A DNA stretch of 12,325 nt from assembly GCA_964443055.1 (NCBI GenBank), contig CAYUBT010000076.1, positions 1 to 12,325 of the forward strand. Direction: 5' to 3'. This DNA comes from JADYZU01 sp964443055. GTDB taxonomy: Bacteria > Pseudomonadota > Alphaproteobacteria > Rhodobacterales > Rhodobacteraceae. This document shows, one piece after another, positions 1 to 7,453 of the stretch. The translations under genes were made by a program, and so were the position numbers. The number at the start of each line of letters is the position of its first letter. Position 1 is the stretch's first letter. The notes beneath the pieces are model-generated. The model searched no databases and had not been told where the DNA came from. It was given only the letters and a program-made list of their open reading frames with translations.

Positions 1-70
1 GAGGAGCCGCAGGCGACGCGGCAAGCCAGAACGGTGGATCTGGGTTGCTTCGCTGGTGCTCGCAATGACG
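1..70. repeat. Palindromic interspersed repeat, copy 1 (left end cut off)
   Basis: Positions 1-30 are identical to 3881-3910, and 45-70 match the right end of the second copy apart from one inserted base and one substitution. The right arm at 59-70 (CTCGCAATGACG) is the exact reverse complement of the left arm of the second copy; here the left arm is missing except for its last three bases because the window starts inside it. An inner inverted repeat pairs 21-30 with 39-48 (9 of 10). There is no coding capacity. Similar imperfect palindromes of about 80 bp are, from memory, scattered between genes in many bacterial genomes. The open frame of the next gene runs back into this repeat, which is an artefact. 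Confidence 0.85.
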
Positions 71-152
71 ACAGGCGTGAGGGAGCCGGGGCCCTGGGAA
101 GTAACCTGCTCATTCACGCCCATGTTGGCGGCAGCCTGTTTCCCGGATCGCA

Positions 153-174
153 TGTCCCGCGCTAGACTGGGACA
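153..174. promoter_or_regulatory. Inverted repeat upstream of first transglycosylase gene
   Basis: TGTCCC at 153-158 and GGGACA at 169-174 form a perfect 6-bp inverted repeat with a 10-nt spacer, ending 19 nt before the start codon. A possible -10 element (TAGACT, 163-168) lies inside it, although no convincing -35 is visible at the right distance. It could be an operator overlapping the promoter or a small hairpin in the leader. I cannot name a regulator. Confidence 0.3.
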
Positions 175-193
175 AAACGGGCAGGAGAGCAGA

Positions 194-1402
194 ATGGATT
201 TCCCGAGACGTGCGATTCTGGCGGGGGTGGGCGCGGTGGCGCTCTCTGCCTGTGCCAGACGGTTCCCGGTGGCACCGCCGGTCACCTCGGATACGCTGCC
301 CACGGCACCCAATCCGGGCTGGGACGCGTGGGTTGCAGGTTTCCGCAGCCGGGCACTGGCAGAGGGCATCACCCCCGCCATCTTCGACAGGGCCTTCGCC
401 TCGGCGGGCTTCATCCCGGGCGTGGTCGAACGCGACCGCAATCAGACCGAGACACGGCGCACATTCGAGGAATATCTCGCCATCACTGCCGACGACGCGC
501 GGGTGGCCGAGGGCAAGGCGAAACTTGCCCAGCATGGCACCACGCTTTCTGCCATCGAACAGCGCTACGGCGTGCCTGCCCATGTCACCTGCGCGATCTG
601 GGGGATCGAAAGCCGTTACGGCACGCGGCTGGGCGGTATTCCGGTGATCTCGGCCACATCGACCCTTGCCCATGACGGGCGGCGGGGAGCCTTCTACGAA
701 TCGCAATGCCTTGCCGCTTTGCGCATCCTGCAGGCGGGCGATGTGCCACCCGCGCGGATGACGGGCTCATGGGCCGGAGCGATGGGGCATACGCAGTTCA
801 TCCCGACGACCTTCTTGTCTTACGCGGTGGATTTCACCGGCGACGGGCGGCGCGATATCTGGGAGCCGGACCCCACGGATGCGCTTGCATCGGCGGCGGC
901 CTATCTGACGCAGATGGGCTGGCAGCGCGGGCCGGACTGGGGGCTTGAGGTGCGCGCCGATGGCGTGGCTGCGGGCACGCGCGATGCGGGCGAATGGGCG
1001 GCGCTGGGTGTGCGGGCCGCGCAGGGGCAGATGCCGTCCTCGGGCCAGGCCACGCTGATCCGCCCGCAGGGCGAGGCGGGGCCCGCTTTCCTGACGACTC
1101 GCAATTACAATGTTCTCGGCCGCTACAACAACGCGCAGAACTACATGCTGGCGGTGGGTTATCTGTCCGACAGGCTGCGCGGTTTCGGCCCGCTGCGTGC
1201 GAGTTTCGGTCCCGATGCCGACGGGTTGACGCAGGCCGACCGCGTGCGGCTTCAGCAAAGGCTGACGGCGGCGGGCTACGACACCGGCGGCGCCGACGGT
1301 GTGATCGGTGCGCGGACCGAGGCCGCGATCAGCGCCTGGCAACAGAGGCAAGGTCTGCCGGTCACGGGCCGCCCATCGCGCGACCTGCTCGCCCGGCTGT
1401 GA
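194..1402 (+). CDS. Lytic murein transglycosylase, MltB family, probable lipoprotein
   Basis: Predicted 402-aa enzyme that cleaves the MurNAc-GlcNAc bond of peptidoglycan, forming 1,6-anhydro ends. The N-terminus has a twin arginine (residues 5-6), a hydrophobic stretch and a lipobox LSAC with Cys20, so lipid anchoring is likely; Tat export is possible. The SLT_2 domain spans about residues 35-330. Catalytic Glu139 lies in WGIESRYG, followed by GSWAGAMGH (191-199) and an Asp-rich DGRRDIW segment. A C-terminal PG_binding_1 domain occupies about 345-402. The start at 194 is chosen because AGGAG at 183-187 sits 6 nt upstream and the signal peptide begins there; the frame stays open to position 56, but that extension is repeat-derived. 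The stop overlaps the GTG start of a paralogue, implying translational coupling. Confidence 0.93.
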   Translation: MDFPRRAILAGVGAVALSACARRFPVAPPVTSDTLPTAPNPGWDAWVAGFRSRALAEGITPAIFDRAFASAGFIPGVVERDRNQTETRRTFEEYLAITADDARVAEGKAKLAQHGTTLSAIEQRYGVPAHVTCAIWGIESRYGTRLGGIPVISATSTLAHDGRRGAFYESQCLAALRILQAGDVPPARMTGSWAGAMGHTQFIPTTFLSYAVDFTGDGRRDIWEPDPTDALASAAAYLTQMGWQRGPDWGLEVRADGVAAGTRDAGEWAALGVRAAQGQMPSSGQATLIRPQGEAGPAFLTTRNYNVLGRYNNAQNYMLAVGYLSDRLRGFGPLRASFGPDADGLTQADRVRLQQRLTAAGYDTGGADGVIGARTEAAISAWQQRQGLPVTGRPSRDLLARL

Positions 1403-2616
1403 GGGGGTTCCTTACCGCCCTGCTGCTGCTGCCGGCTGCGGTGCTGGCGGAAAACCTGCCCCCGCCCGGCTCGACCGTGGCCGTGCCGGCCGACCCGGCG
1501 GCAGCGCTGGCGGAATGGGAGAAGACGATCCGCCCCCGCGCCCGCGCGGCCGGGATTTCCGCCGCCACGCTCGATTCGGTCTTCGCCACCGTCGAATGGC
1601 GGCAGGATGTCATCGACGCCGACCGCAGCCAGAATGAATTCACCCGCACCATCTGGGACTATCTCGACCGCGCCGTGAGTGAGGATCGCATCCGGCTGGG
1701 GCGGGCGGCCCTGGAACGTCATGCGGAGCTTCTTGCCGCGATCGAGGCGGAAACGGGCGTTGACCGCCATATCCTCACCGCGATCTGGGGGCTGGAATCC
1801 TCCTATGGCGCGGTGACGGGCGACATTCCGGTCTTCTCCGCTCTCGCCACGCTCGCTGCCGACGGGCGGCGCGGCGTGTTCTTCTCGGGCGAGTTCCTTG
1901 CAGCACTTTCTCTCGTGGAGGGAGGCCATGCCTCACCGGCCGACCTGCGTGGCTCATGGGCGGGGGCGATGGGGCATGTGCAGTTCCTGCCCTCGTCCTG
2001 GGCGGCCTTTGCCGTGGATCATGACGGCGACGGACGGCGCGATATCTGGTCGGACGATCCCGCAGACGCGCTCGCCTCGGCGGCTGCCTTCCTGCGCGGC
2101 AATGGCTGGGTCGAGGGTCAGCCCTGGGGACTCGAGATCGCGCTGCCTGACGGGTTCGACTGGCAGGATGCAAGTTACGACAACTGGCGTCCCGTGCCCT
2201 TCTGGTCGGCGCGCGGGATCAGGGCGGCGGATGGCGGCCCGCTGCCCAACCACGGACGCGCGGCAATTCTGCTGCCGGGCGGTGCGGACGGGGCGGCCTT
2301 CCTGATCTACCACAACTTCACCGTGCTCGAATCCTACAACAGCGCCGATGCCTATGTGATCGCGCTGGGTCATCTGGCCGACCGGATGCAGGACGGGCCC
2401 CCCATTGTTCATGGCTGGCCGCGCGGGGAACGCGCGCTGACCTATGACGAAAGGACCGAGTTGCAGCGCCTGCTCACGGCGAGGGGATTCGACACCCGGG
2501 GGATCGACGGTCTTGTCGGCCCGCGCACGCAGGCGGCGATTCGCGGCTGGCAGGCGGCCAATGGCTGGCGTGCGGATGCCTTTCCGACGGTCTCGCTGCT
2601 CGAGGCCCTGCGCTGA
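1399..2616 (+). CDS. Lytic murein transglycosylase, MltB family, probable soluble periplasmic paralogue
   Basis: Predicted 405-aa paralogue of the upstream gene. A GTG start at 1399 overlaps the previous stop (GTGA), which points to coupled translation. The next residues form a short signal peptide (RGF, then a Leu/Ala-rich core ending AVLA before ENLPPP) with no lipobox Cys, so the mature protein should be released into the periplasm. Catalytic Glu133 lies in WGLESSYG, with GSWAGAMGH and DGRRDIW motifs as in the neighbour, and a C-terminal PG_binding_1 domain at about 347-405. The last 15 residues of that domain differ from the usual pattern (the LPxTG-like turn is lost). The frame is open back to 994 inside the upstream gene, but the signal peptide decides the start. 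Both active sites look intact. Confidence 0.92.
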   Translation: MRGFLTALLLLPAAVLAENLPPPGSTVAVPADPAAALAEWEKTIRPRARAAGISAATLDSVFATVEWRQDVIDADRSQNEFTRTIWDYLDRAVSEDRIRLGRAALERHAELLAAIEAETGVDRHILTAIWGLESSYGAVTGDIPVFSALATLAADGRRGVFFSGEFLAALSLVEGGHASPADLRGSWAGAMGHVQFLPSSWAAFAVDHDGDGRRDIWSDDPADALASAAAFLRGNGWVEGQPWGLEIALPDGFDWQDASYDNWRPVPFWSARGIRAADGGPLPNHGRAAILLPGGADGAAFLIYHNFTVLESYNSADAYVIALGHLADRMQDGPPIVHGWPRGERALTYDERTELQRLLTARGFDTRGIDGLVGPRTQAAIRGWQAANGWRADAFPTVSLLEALR

Positions 2617-2625
2617 CCTGTCAGC
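2612..2625. repeat. 14-bp inverted repeat spanning two convergent stop codons
   Basis: GCTGAC and GTCAGC are separated by 2 nt and contain the TGA of the + strand transglycosylase (2614-2616) and the TGA of the - strand aminotransferase (read from 2623 to 2621). The two-base loop is too tight for a normal hairpin and there is no T-run on either side, so it is not an intrinsic terminator. The symmetry may be a coincidence of two facing TGA codons. Confidence 0.4.
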
Positions 2626-3814
2626 CTGTGCGGCTCGCTGTGGCGATCACCCCTGCGGCGGCATCAATCGCGCCCCGGCCATGCGGTGCATCCAGCGCCT
2701 GCAGCCCGGCCTCGATCGTGGCCAGAGCCCCAAGGATCATCTGCGCATTCACATGGCCCATATGACCGATGCGGAACCAGGCCGATTGCGGATCGTGGCC
2801 AAGACCCACGCCAAGGGTGAGCCCGGCGAGCTCGCGGGTCCAGCGTGACAGTCGCTCGCCCAGATCGCCGCCTGCATGGAGCGCGGTGACGGCATGCGAG
2901 CGGGCAGTCCTGTCGGGCACCTCGATGCGCAGCGGGCCGCCCTCGCTCCAGACATCGACCGCCGCCCAGATCGCGCGGGCAAGCGTGGCATGGCGATACC
3001 AGATCGCCTCGCGCCCTTCCGCCTTCATGAGGTCGAGCGCCACGCGCAGCGCGTAGAGATGATGTGTGGGCGCGGTGCCGTCGAAATACTGCCAGAGCCC
3101 GTCATCCGGCCGGGCGCGCGGCGTCCAGTCCCAGTAGCGGCTCACGTTTTCACGCCGCTCGCGCAGGGCGGCAGCTCGCGGCCCGAACCAGACGAATCCC
3201 ATGCCCGGCGGCGTCATCAGCCCCTTCTGGCTGGCCGAGAGGGTGATATCGACACCCCAGTCATCCATCTCGAACAGCTCGCAGCCGAGCGAAGCCACGC
3301 AGTCGGCGACCAGCAGCGCATCATGACCGGCCGCATCCATGGCGGCCCGCAGCGCCGGAATGTCGCTGCGGATCCCGGTCGCGGTGTCCGTCTGGCAGAC
3401 AAGGACGGCCCTGATCCGCCCCTCGCCATCGGCACGCAGGCGGGATTCCAGCCTGTCGGGATCGGCGGGCATGTTCCGGTCGAACTCCATCAGCTCGACC
3501 CCGATCCCGAGTCCCCGCGCCATGTCGGCCCAGCCATGGGCAAAATGGCCGGTGACAAGGACAAGCACCTCATCTCCCGGGGCGAGGATATTGTGCAGCG
3601 CGGCCTCCCATGTCGCATGGCCGTTGGCGATGTAGAGCGCGACATCATGCGTGGTGCCCGCCAGCCAGCGCAGATCGGCGGTGATGCTTTCCGTCATGGC
3701 GATGAGCGCGGGGTCGTAGATATCGGGCGCGGGCCGCTGCATGGCCGCGAGCACCGCATCGGGCATGACCGAAGGGCCGGGAATGGCGATATGGGGACGG
3801 CCTGCGGCGAACAT
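2621..3814 (-). CDS. Class V aminotransferase, alanine/serine-glyoxylate type
   Basis: Predicted 397-aa cytosolic PLP enzyme transferring an amino group, most likely from serine or alanine to glyoxylate. Seen: an N-terminal IPGPSVMPDAV, NGHATWEAAL in the cofactor-binding region, Asp171 in VADCVASLG (expected to contact the pyridine nitrogen of PLP), and Lys197 in SASQKGLMTPPG as the Schiff-base lysine. Length fits the SgaA/AGXT family (about 390-410). The start at 3814 is chosen because AGGAG lies 7 nt upstream. The frame is open to 3922, but those 36 residues come from a palindromic repeat and promoter sequence. The gene stands alone, divergent from the phosphatase gene and convergent with the transglycosylases. 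The exact substrate pair cannot be read from the sequence; 2-aminoethylphosphonate-type relatives are a less likely alternative. Confidence 0.88.
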   Translation of the reverse strand: MFAAGRPHIAIPGPSVMPDAVLAAMQRPAPDIYDPALIAMTESITADLRWLAGTTHDVALYIANGHATWEAALHNILAPGDEVLVLVTGHFAHGWADMARGLGIGVELMEFDRNMPADPDRLESRLRADGEGRIRAVLVCQTDTATGIRSDIPALRAAMDAAGHDALLVADCVASLGCELFEMDDWGVDITLSASQKGLMTPPGMGFVWFGPRAAALRERRENVSRYWDWTPRARPDDGLWQYFDGTAPTHHLYALRVALDLMKAEGREAIWYRHATLARAIWAAVDVWSEGGPLRIEVPDRTARSHAVTALHAGGDLGERLSRWTRELAGLTLGVGLGHDPQSAWFRIGHMGHVNAQMILGALATIEAGLQALDAPHGRGAIDAAAGVIATASRTG

Positions 3815-3839
3815 GGGCTTGCTCCTGACACTCGCACGG

Positions 3840-3867
3840 ACCCTAGGGGCATGGCGGGCGACGTCAA
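3840..3867 (-). promoter_or_regulatory. Sigma70-like promoter of the aminotransferase gene
   Basis: Read on the - strand, TTGACG (3867-3862) and TAGGGT (3845-3840) are separated by 16 nt. The -35 matches five of six consensus bases; the -10 keeps T1, A2 and T6. The transcript would start near 3833, leaving about 20 nt of leader containing the AGGAG ribosome site. The -35 edge is 4 nt from the palindromic repeat. Confidence 0.5.
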
Positions 3868-3871
3868 CTCT

Positions 3872-3952
3872 CGTCATTGCGAGGAGCCGCAGGCGACGCG
3901 GCAAGCCAGAGACATCGGACATCCGGCTTGCTTCGCTGTGCTCGCGATGACG
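3872..3952. repeat. Palindromic interspersed repeat, copy 2 (complete)
   Basis: Complete element of 81 bp. The outer arms CGTCATTGCGAG (3872-3883) and CTCGCGATGACG (3941-3952) pair at 11 of 12 positions. An inner pair joins 3901-3910 with 3922-3931 (9 of 10), and a small hairpin GCCGC/GCGGC sits at 3886-3902. It has the same orientation as copy 1 at 1-70 and shares an identical 30-nt block with it. It lies between two divergent genes, just upstream of the aminotransferase promoter, and does not encode protein. Confidence 0.88.
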
Positions 3953-4010
3953 AAGGGGATGATGGCATCGGAGTCCTTTGAGGCGACCGGGGTGCTTGCT
4001 CCCACGCCGC

Positions 4011-4039
4011 TTTTCAGCCAGTGAGACCGGCGTGATACT
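4011..4039 (+). promoter_or_regulatory. Possible promoter of the phosphatase-exporter cluster
   Basis: TTTTCA (4011-4016) and GATACT (4034-4039) are separated by 17 nt, each with four of six consensus matches. A transcript start near 4046 would leave a leader of only about 10 nt to the ATG at 4056, or about 55 nt if the GTG at 4101 is the true start. It is a weak prediction, supported mainly by position and spacing. Confidence 0.3.
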
Positions 4040-4055
4040 GCGGGATCGCCCGGGG

Positions 4056-4715
4056 ATGCGGATGACGGAGGGAGGCGGCTTGCCGGCGAAGGGGGCGATA
4101 GTGGCGCGGGAGCGCCTGTCTCTGTGCGACCAGCTCCATCTCGCGTTCGCCGATCACGCCCTCCTGCGTGTCTGGTGGCACAATACCGAAGAAATCGCCC
4201 CCGGGGTCTGGCGGTCGAACCAGCCGGGTCGAAAGCGGGTGCAGCGCTGGAAAAAGATGGGGATCCGTTCGGTGGTCTCGCTCCGTGGCGATCTGGGCAG
4301 CCCTCACGGGAAGATCGAGCGTGCTGCCTGTGCCGAATCGGGGCTGCAATATTCCTGTATCTGGCTCAGCGGGACAAGAGCGCCGGGGCGCGAGGTATTG
4401 CTGGAACTGGTCGAGCTGTTTCGCACGGTCGAGCGCCCCTTCATCATGCATTGCAAGTCGGGCGCAGACCGCACCGGCCTCGCGTCGGTGCTGTATCTGA
4501 TGGTGATCGAAGGCGTCCCGCTTGAACAGGCACGCAAACAGTTGTCCTTCCGTTTCCTGCATGTGAGCGCGAGTGCGGCCGGAGTTCTTGGCCATATGCT
4601 CGATCTTTACGCAAGGCGGCAGGCGAAGAGCGCAATCGGTATCGAGGAATGGATTGCGACCGAGTATGATGCGCAGGAACTGACCCGCAGCTTCGCTCGG
4701 TTGCGGGATCGCTGA
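4056..4715 (+). CDS. Dual-specificity/tyrosine-type protein phosphatase
   Basis: Predicted 219-aa cysteine-dependent phosphatase. The signature HCKSGADRTG gives the nucleophile Cys133 and phosphate-binding Arg139 (numbered from 4056), fitting HCx5R(T/S). Upstream are EIAPGVWRSNQP and a strand with VVSLRG, typical of bacterial DSP-like phosphatases; downstream is a helical C-terminus. No signal peptide or membrane segment is visible, so it is probably cytosolic. The start is uncertain: ATG 4056 or ATG 4062 have only weak ribosome sites, GTG 4101 has GAAGGGGG 5 nt before it, and the frame opens at TTG 3978. It ends 7 nt before the ABC exporter ATG, so the two are almost certainly co-transcribed. 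The substrate is unknown; phosphoprotein, phosphoinositide-like or sugar-phosphate targets cannot be told apart here. Confidence 0.85.
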   Translation: MRMTEGGGLPAKGAIVARERLSLCDQLHLAFADHALLRVWWHNTEEIAPGVWRSNQPGRKRVQRWKKMGIRSVVSLRGDLGSPHGKIERAACAESGLQYSCIWLSGTRAPGREVLLELVELFRTVERPFIMHCKSGADRTGLASVLYLMVIEGVPLEQARKQLSFRFLHVSASAAGVLGHMLDLYARRQAKSAIGIEEWIATEYDAQELTRSFARLRDR

Positions 4716-4722
4716 GGATGTG

Positions 4723-6468
4723 ATGAGGCAGAGCCTCCTTCTCTGGCTGTGGCGCAGCTACATGCAGCGGCGCTGGAAGCTTCTGGCACTCGGCATCGTG
4801 TTCATGGCTCTCGAGGGCGGCTCGCTGGGCATGCTCGCCTGGATGATCGGGCCGATGTTCGACGAGGTCTTCGTCGCGCGAAAGACGGAAGCAATCTGGT
4901 CGGTCGGGCTGGTAGTCTTCGGTATCTTCGTGGTCAGGGCCGTGACGTCCATCGCGCAGCGCATCGTCATGACAAGGCTGAGCCAGTTGGCGGCGGCCGA
5001 GATGAGGGAAGATCTGCTCGGGCATCTGATGGCGCTCGACGGCGGATTTCATCGTGACCATCCGCCGGGCACGCTGATCGAACGGGTGCAAGGTGATGTC
5101 GGGGTCACTGCGGGGATCTGGAACACGGTCGTCACCGGGGTCGGGCGCGACGCTGTTTCGGTGATTGTGCTTCTGTCGGTGGCGGTATCGATCGACTGGC
5201 AGTGGACGCTCGTGGCACTCTTGGGCGTGCCGTTGCTGATCGCGCCGTCGATCATGGTGCAGAAGCATGTGCGCCGGTTCGCAACTGCCGCACGCGAGGT
5301 GGCGGCGGCGATGGCGATGCGGCTTGACGAGGTGTTCCACGGCCTCATCCAGATCCGCCTCAACCGGCTGGAAGCCTACCAGTCCGAGCGTTTCCGCCGC
5401 TTGTCCCGTGCGAGGGTCAGGACCGAGACCCGTGCAGCCGCTGCCCAGGCGACGATACCGGGCCTGATCGACATCATGAGCGGGCTGGGGTTTCTTGGCG
5501 TGCTCTGGTGGGGCGGCAGTCAGGTGATCGCCGGTGACCGCACGGTCGGCGAGTTCATGGCCTTCTTCACGGCCATCGGCGTGGCCTTCGACCCGGTGCG
5601 CAGGCTTGGCGCGCTCTCGGGCCAGTGGCAGCAGGCGGCGGCTTCGGTCTTGCGGGTGCGGGACCTGCTGATGACCCGGCCCTCGCTGCTGGAGCCATCC
5701 CATCCAGTGCCGCCGCCCGAAGGCGCGCCCGAGATCCGGTTCGAGGACGTGCGCCTCGCCTATGACGGCAACCAGGTGCTTGCAGGGCTGACCTTCACCG
5801 CGCGGGCGGGGAAGACCACGGCCATCGTCGGGGCCTCGGGGGCGGGCAAGAGCACGGTTTTCAACCTGCTTACCCGGCTGGTCGATGCGGATTCCGGGCG
5901 GATCACGCTGGGCGGCGTGCCGGTCGAGGCCATGACACTGGCCGATCTGCGCTCGCTCTTCTCGGTCGTTACGCAGGATGCTGCGCTGTTTGACGAGACG
6001 CTTGCCGAGAATGTCCTGCTTGGCCGCAGCGACGTGCCGCCCGAACGCCTTGCCTCCGTCCTTGCTGATGCGCAGGTCGCGCATTTCCTGCCGCAGCTTG
6101 CCCATGGCATCGACACCCCGGTCGGCCCGCGCGGATCGGCGCTCTCGGGCGGGCAGAGGCAGCGCGTGGCCATCGCCCGCGCGCTTCTGCGCGATGCGCC
6201 GGTGCTCCTGCTGGACGAGGCGACCTCGGCGCTCGACACCCGTTCCGAGGCACTGGTGCAGGACGCGCTTGACCGGCTGGCCTCCGGGCGCACGACGCTC
6301 GTGATCGCGCATCGGCTGAGCACGGTGATCAATGCCGATCATATCCTTGTCATGGATGCGGGCCGCCTGGTCGAGGAAGGGCATCATGCGGAACTTATCG
6401 AGAAGGGCGGTCTCTATGCCGCGCTCCATGCCATGCAGTTCCGCGACCCCGACCCCGCGGGCAAGTGA
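4723..6468 (+). CDS. ABC exporter, fused membrane and ATPase domains (MsbA-like half-transporter)
   Basis: Predicted 581-aa inner-membrane exporter acting as a dimer. The N-terminal part (about 1-310) has hydrophobic segments near residues 18-40, 60-80, 130-175 and 245-285, consistent with the six-helix exporter fold. The ATPase part shows Walker A GASGAGKST (370-378, Lys376), signature LSGGQ (474-478), Walker B VLLLDEATSALD (Asp498, catalytic Glu499) and the H-loop His530, so it looks fully active. ATG 4723 is preferred over the adjacent in-frame GTG 4720 because GAGGA at 4714-4718 is then properly spaced. Length matches MsbA (582 aa), but many exporters of lipids, peptides or drugs share this build, so lipid A transport is only a possibility. 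It lies directly after the phosphatase gene. Confidence 0.9.
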   Translation: MRQSLLLWLWRSYMQRRWKLLALGIVFMALEGGSLGMLAWMIGPMFDEVFVARKTEAIWSVGLVVFGIFVVRAVTSIAQRIVMTRLSQLAAAEMREDLLGHLMALDGGFHRDHPPGTLIERVQGDVGVTAGIWNTVVTGVGRDAVSVIVLLSVAVSIDWQWTLVALLGVPLLIAPSIMVQKHVRRFATAAREVAAAMAMRLDEVFHGLIQIRLNRLEAYQSERFRRLSRARVRTETRAAAAQATIPGLIDIMSGLGFLGVLWWGGSQVIAGDRTVGEFMAFFTAIGVAFDPVRRLGALSGQWQQAAASVLRVRDLLMTRPSLLEPSHPVPPPEGAPEIRFEDVRLAYDGNQVLAGLTFTARAGKTTAIVGASGAGKSTVFNLLTRLVDADSGRITLGGVPVEAMTLADLRSLFSVVTQDAALFDETLAENVLLGRSDVPPERLASVLADAQVAHFLPQLAHGIDTPVGPRGSALSGGQRQRVAIARALLRDAPVLLLDEATSALDTRSEALVQDALDRLASGRTTLVIAHRLSTVINADHILVMDAGRLVEEGHHAELIEKGGLYAALHAMQFRDPDPAGK

Positions 6469-6470
6469 CC

Positions 6471-6498
6471 TTGCACCGGGACCTTTGCGGCCTATCTT
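6471..6498 (+). promoter_or_regulatory. Weak promoter candidate upstream of ygfZ
   Basis: TTGCAC (6471-6476) and TATCTT (6493-6498) are separated by 16 nt in the 51-nt gap before ygfZ. The layout (TTGC.. at 16 nt spacing) resembles the carB promoter candidate. The gap is short enough that ygfZ may simply be read from the exporter transcript. Confidence 0.22.
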
Positions 6499-6519
6499 GT
6501 ATCGGTAGCCGGAGTTTTC

Positions 6520-7323
6520 ATGTCGCGCGTCATTCTCAGCCTCACCGGAAACGATCGTCTGCACTTCCTGCAGGGGCTCGTCTCCAACGATCTGCGCAAG
6601 CTGGACGAGGCGGGAATCCTTTATGCCGCGCTCCTGACACCCCAGGGGAAATATCTGGCCGATTTCTTCCTCGTCGCCGCGCCGGAGGCGGTGCTGGTCG
6701 ATGTGAAGGACACGCATGCCGATCTTCTCGAGAAGCGGCTGACCCTTTACCGCCTGCGTGCCGACGTGCAGATCGCCCGCAGTGATCTCCAGGTTCTGTG
6801 CGGTATCGGGCCGGCACCCGAGGGAGCGCTGGGCGACCCGCGCGATCCGGCGCTCGGCTGGCGGCTGTACGGCGACAGGGCAGGGGATGAAGCCCCCGAC
6901 CGCGAGGCACTGCGCGTGGCCCGCCTCATCCCAGAGACCGGGGTGGAACTGACTCCGGACAGTTATATCCTCGAGATGGGGTTCGAGCGGCTCTCGGGCG
7001 TCGATTTCCGCAAGGGCTGCTATGTCGGCCAGGAAGTCACCGCCCGGATGAAACACAAGGCCACGCTGCGCAAGGGGCTCGTGCGGGTGCGGATCGAGGG
7101 CGAGGCCCCGCCGCCGGGCACGCCGATTCTGATGGAGGACGGACGCGAGGCCGGTGTGCTCCACACCAGCGCGGGCGAACAGGCGCTGGCGTGGCTGCGC
7201 TTTGACCGGCTTGGCACCGCGCTTTCGGCTGGAGGCGCGCGGGTCATCCCCGATCCGTCGGGACAGGAGATCGGCGATCTGCCGCTCCCCGATGGTCAGA
7301 CCGGGAATGAGGAGTTGATTTGA
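6520..7323 (+). CDS. ygfZ: YgfZ/GcvT-type folate-binding protein
   Basis: Predicted 267-aa cytosolic protein of the YgfZ (COG0354) family, which in other bacteria uses folate in the maintenance or assembly of certain Fe-S enzymes, including the tRNA-modifying enzyme MiaB. The family signature is clear: KGCYVGQE with Cys167, preceded by GFERLSGVDFR and followed by ARMKHKATLRKGLV. The N-terminal half shows the GcvT-like fold start (LTGNDRLHFLQGLVSNDL). ATG 6520 has GGAG 5 nt upstream. It is shorter than the E. coli protein (about 326 aa) but usual for alphaproteobacteria. It follows the ABC exporter by 51 nt; a functional link between them is not evident. Confidence 0.9.
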   Translation: MSRVILSLTGNDRLHFLQGLVSNDLRKLDEAGILYAALLTPQGKYLADFFLVAAPEAVLVDVKDTHADLLEKRLTLYRLRADVQIARSDLQVLCGIGPAPEGALGDPRDPALGWRLYGDRAGDEAPDREALRVARLIPETGVELTPDSYILEMGFERLSGVDFRKGCYVGQEVTARMKHKATLRKGLVRVRIEGEAPPPGTPILMEDGREAGVLHTSAGEQALAWLRFDRLGTALSAGGARVIPDPSGQEIGDLPLPDGQTGNEELI

Positions 7324-7453
7324 AAGCGTTTTCACCCTATATGCTGCGCTGCAGCCATGCGTGAACCGGAGGCGGCCGGACGCTGACAGCGCAAAGCGCC
7401 AGTCGGCTTTTCCGGTGCCAGTCTCGCAGCCATGCGCGCGGCGCACAAACGAT

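Noticed and set aside
56..193. A longer N-terminus for the first transglycosylase
   Set aside because: The extra 46 codons start inside the palindromic repeat and would bury the signal peptide and lipobox; the ATG at 194 has AGGAG at the right distance.
3815..3922. A longer N-terminus for the aminotransferase
   Set aside because: The 36 extra codons come from the repeat and the promoter region; the ATG at 3814 has a well-spaced AGGAG.
2876..4024. A 382-codon + strand open frame opposite the aminotransferase
   Set aside because: It is antisense to a gene with intact PLP-binding motifs and runs through the palindromic repeat; the translation shows no family features.
4444..7446. A 1000-codon open frame on the - strand opposite the phosphatase, exporter and ygfZ genes
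   Set aside because: It is antisense to three clearly conserved genes, its translation is rich in Arg, His, Pro and Gln with no recognisable domain, and high-GC codon bias commonly keeps this antisense frame open.
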